A stretch of DNA of 29,970 nucleotides from Saprolegnia diclina VS20 (lineage: Eukaryota; Oomycota; Saprolegniomycetes; Saprolegniales; Saprolegniaceae): NCBI RefSeq assembly GCF_000281045.1, contig NW_008246107.1, positions 260,958-290,927 of the forward strand, read 5' to 3'. The position numbers and the translations under genes are program-made. Of this stretch, positions 28,526-29,970 are shown one piece after another. The notes beneath the pieces are model-generated. The model did no database searches, had not been told where the DNA came from, and was given only the letters and a program-made list of their open reading frames with translations. Within the stretch, counting starts at the first letter, position 1. Every line of letters begins with the position of its first letter.

Positions 28526-29263
28526 CTAGACGGCGACAGCGGTCTGGGCGGGGAAAAAGTACAGGTTCTTGCGGTCCGACTGCCACCCGCGAAGGTTCAT
28601 TCGGCGACCGCTGGCAGCGCGGTGGAGCTGACCGACAACATTGGCGTCAAGACCCAAGAAGGCTTCAATGGCGTCGAGCACTTTGCACTTGGCGAGCTGC
28701 CAGTTGGGGAGGTCGACCGAGCTCGCGTCGGCGCTGGCGGCCTCAAACTCGGTCTTAAAGTGCTGCAGCTTGGCCAAAAGCGACGTAAGGAACTCGGAGA
28801 GGTCGCGCTTGCGGTCTTCGAGCACCTTCTGTGAGTGGCTGAAGAAAAGCGTCTTCTTGGGAAAGTCCACGGACCGCAGAAGCGCGTGCAGCGTCCAGAA
28901 AGGGCACGAGCCCATGACGCAGTCGCATGCGGCGCCGTCCGCGGCGTCGGTGCTCGCGAGCAGCGACTTGTAGAGGCGTCGCCACTCTGAGTAGGTGCGC
29001 GCGACGAGGTGCGCCGGCGCCGACGCCCGCGGCAGCTGGATCGAGATGACGTACTCGGGCGACTTGACCTTGTCGTCGTCGACGCGCACGATCTCGGCCG
29101 TGATGTCGCAGAGGACGCTCGAGTCGGCACGGTTGAGCCGCATGCAGCTAAGGACGGACGAGGCTCGAGACGCGCGCTGCTGGTTCATGCTTGATGTGGG
29201 GTTGAAGCGGCAAGTTGGCAACTGCTGCGGATCGACGTCATTCTTTTGGCAACCCTGCGCCAT
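28526..29263 (-). CDS. PX-domain protein (phosphoinositide binding)
   Basis: Intronless minus-strand gene for 245 residues. Residues about 50-165 form a PX domain, which binds phosphoinositides (often PtdIns3P) on endosomal membranes. The first strands are DITAEIVRVDDDKV and YVISIQLPRA. The key lipid-binding motif is Arg89-Thr-Tyr-Ser-Glu-Trp94, corresponding to R(F/Y)S(E/D)(F/W) with one extra residue. Later come a proline-containing turn (VDFPKKTLFF), a basic segment and the closing helices (RKRDLSEFLTSLLAKL). The loop between holds a Cys cluster (CDCVMGSC) instead of the usual proline-rich PxxP stretch, so the membrane-contact loop is unusual. The C-terminal 80 residues are helical (CKVLDAIEAFLGL) and end FFPAQTAVAV. 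A second Met at residue 26 could be the true start. The likely role is endosomal targeting in trafficking (inference). Confidence 0.85.
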   Translation of the reverse strand: MAQGCQKNDVDPQQLPTCRFNPTSSMNQQRASRASSVLSCMRLNRADSSVLCDITAEIVRVDDDKVKSPEYVISIQLPRASAPAHLVARTYSEWRRLYKSLLASTDAADGAACDCVMGSCPFWTLHALLRSVDFPKKTLFFSHSQKVLEDRKRDLSEFLTSLLAKLQHFKTEFEAASADASSVDLPNWQLAKCKVLDAIEAFLGLDANVVGQLHRAASGRRMNLRGWQSDRKNLYFFPAQTAVAV

Positions 29264-29970
29264 CCGACGCCGTGACTAATGCGATTCCCTTGAACCAGAC
29301 GGCGAGCAACATGTGGCTCCCAGATTCGCACAGATGAGTACTCTTTGCTTTTTATCGACGCCGCGATTGGTCGATGCGAGGTGCAGGTGGGTGCTCGCTT
29401 CAAGTGCATGTGCGGGTAGCTGACGTGCGTATGTGGCACGTTATCGCCGTGCGGTGAAGCGTCCTGTCCGTGCACCTTCCCAGCACGCTGCGTCATGCTG
29501 CTCGAGCCTCTACAGAGCGCCCAGCTCGTTTGTTCCTTGCTGACGCCAGAGGCCTCAGTGGGGCAATTGCGTCTCACCCAAGACGACGCATGGGTCGACG
29601 GGTCCCACAGCCGCGAATCTAATCGGCGGCGTCTGGACGTGACACCTGATTCCAAACGCACGCTCCCCTTCCGCAAGCGATCAAAATGCGCCTATGCGGG
29701 CGCAAAGAGGCGGCAACCGACGGCAAGATGGGGTGGCATCGCCCGAGTAGCTTTCGATTACAGCACCAAGTTGGTTGTAACGCGCCAAATTGAGCTGATA
29801 GACAACGGCAACGCGCTCACTTGTCCGCGAACGCGATCGAAGCGGCTTCCTGTTTTTACGTTCGTGCGCTGCGGGGCTGCGTAGACGAGGAGGTACGGTG
29901 CCATCACGTCGTCCTATCCAGGTGCGTCGTCATCGACCAGTCGCCACGACTCTTCTTGGACCATATTTGA
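29264..29970. other. Right-edge region without confident gene (707 bp)
   Basis: It contains the upstream region of the PX gene, with a CCAAT box on the minus strand (ATTGG at 29366-29370, about 103 bp before the start). An open frame at 29495-29884 (+, 129 codons) has no family resemblance, is rich in Arg and Ser, and is considered chance or unresolved. A possible ubiquitin-protease tail on the minus strand is listed separately. Confidence 0.35.
29758..29964 (-). pseudogene. Possible C-terminal fragment of a ubiquitin-specific protease
   Basis: Reading leftward from the window edge, the minus strand gives ESWRLVDDDAPG, a TAG stop at 29916-29914, then in the same frame DDVMAPYLLVYAAPQ and a further run to a stop at 29758. 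The pattern W..vDD..., DDV, then aPYlLvY resembles the last beta-strands of USP-type deubiquitinases (family knowledge). The TAG may be bridged by a small intron, may be a sequence error, or the copy may be dead. The bulk of any such gene would lie beyond the window. This is a tentative call from a short motif. Confidence 0.22.

Noticed and set aside
29495-29884. 129-codon plus-strand frame near the right edge
   Set aside because: Has an ATG but no recognisable domain, hydrophobic core or splice support; left as unresolved.

Overview
The window looks like nuclear DNA of an oomycete, most likely a Saprolegniales water mould (inference). It is GC-rich in coding regions. Genes lie tens of bases apart on both strands and are split by about 53 inferred introns, nearly all 39-59 nt long with a clear mode at 43 nt. 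The gene content fits a stramenopile: a mitochondrial D-3-phosphoglycerate dehydrogenase, a four-domain cation channel, ankyrin arrays with 28-residue units, a secreted RCC1-like propeller and a secreted protease-prodomain-like protein. No bacterial, organellar, viral, tRNA, rRNA or CRISPR features were seen. Exon joins were read by eye from GT/AG sites, frame and protein-family similarity; no transcript data were used.

Layout. Positions 1-1934 are repetitive: a decayed LINE reverse transcriptase (minus strand) and a Harbinger-like MITE candidate with a long internal hairpin. Positions 1935-3847 (+) encode class I HMG-CoA reductase. Positions 3924-6755 (+) read best as one gene joining a BRO1-like domain, a Cys-pair region and a C-terminal discoidin (F5/8C) domain. 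Positions 6799-7775 (-) encode an EMAPII/Arc1p-like tRNA-binding protein. Positions 8085-8510 (+) encode a small secreted I9-like protein. Positions 8591-9777 (-) encode a cyclic-nucleotide-binding-fold protein and 9837-10951 (-) a secreted seven-unit RCC1-like protein. Positions 11018-12025 (+) encode an ankyrin protein divergent from the last. Positions 12052-17343 (-) encode a 1664-residue four-domain channel with an unusual selectivity filter. Positions 17727-24258 (+) encode a 1941-residue coiled-coil protein in 18 exons. Positions 24601-24837 (+) encode a 78-residue membrane protein, 25060-25898 (-) an unknown 245-residue protein, and 26372-26828 (+) a doubtful small gene. Positions 26947-28245 (+) encode mitochondrial SerA and 28526-29263 (-) a PX-domain protein. 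The right edge has no confident gene.

The genes form no pathway or cluster. They are ordinary neighbours covering isoprenoid/sterol precursor synthesis, serine synthesis, tRNA handling, ion transport, membrane binding and secretion. The most notable observations are the A/H/K/E channel filter, the Asp-to-Asn change in the HMG-CoA reductase cofactor motif, the very uniform ultra-short introns (down to 25-29 nt), the BRO1-discoidin fusion, and the MITE with its 24-bp-arm hairpin.
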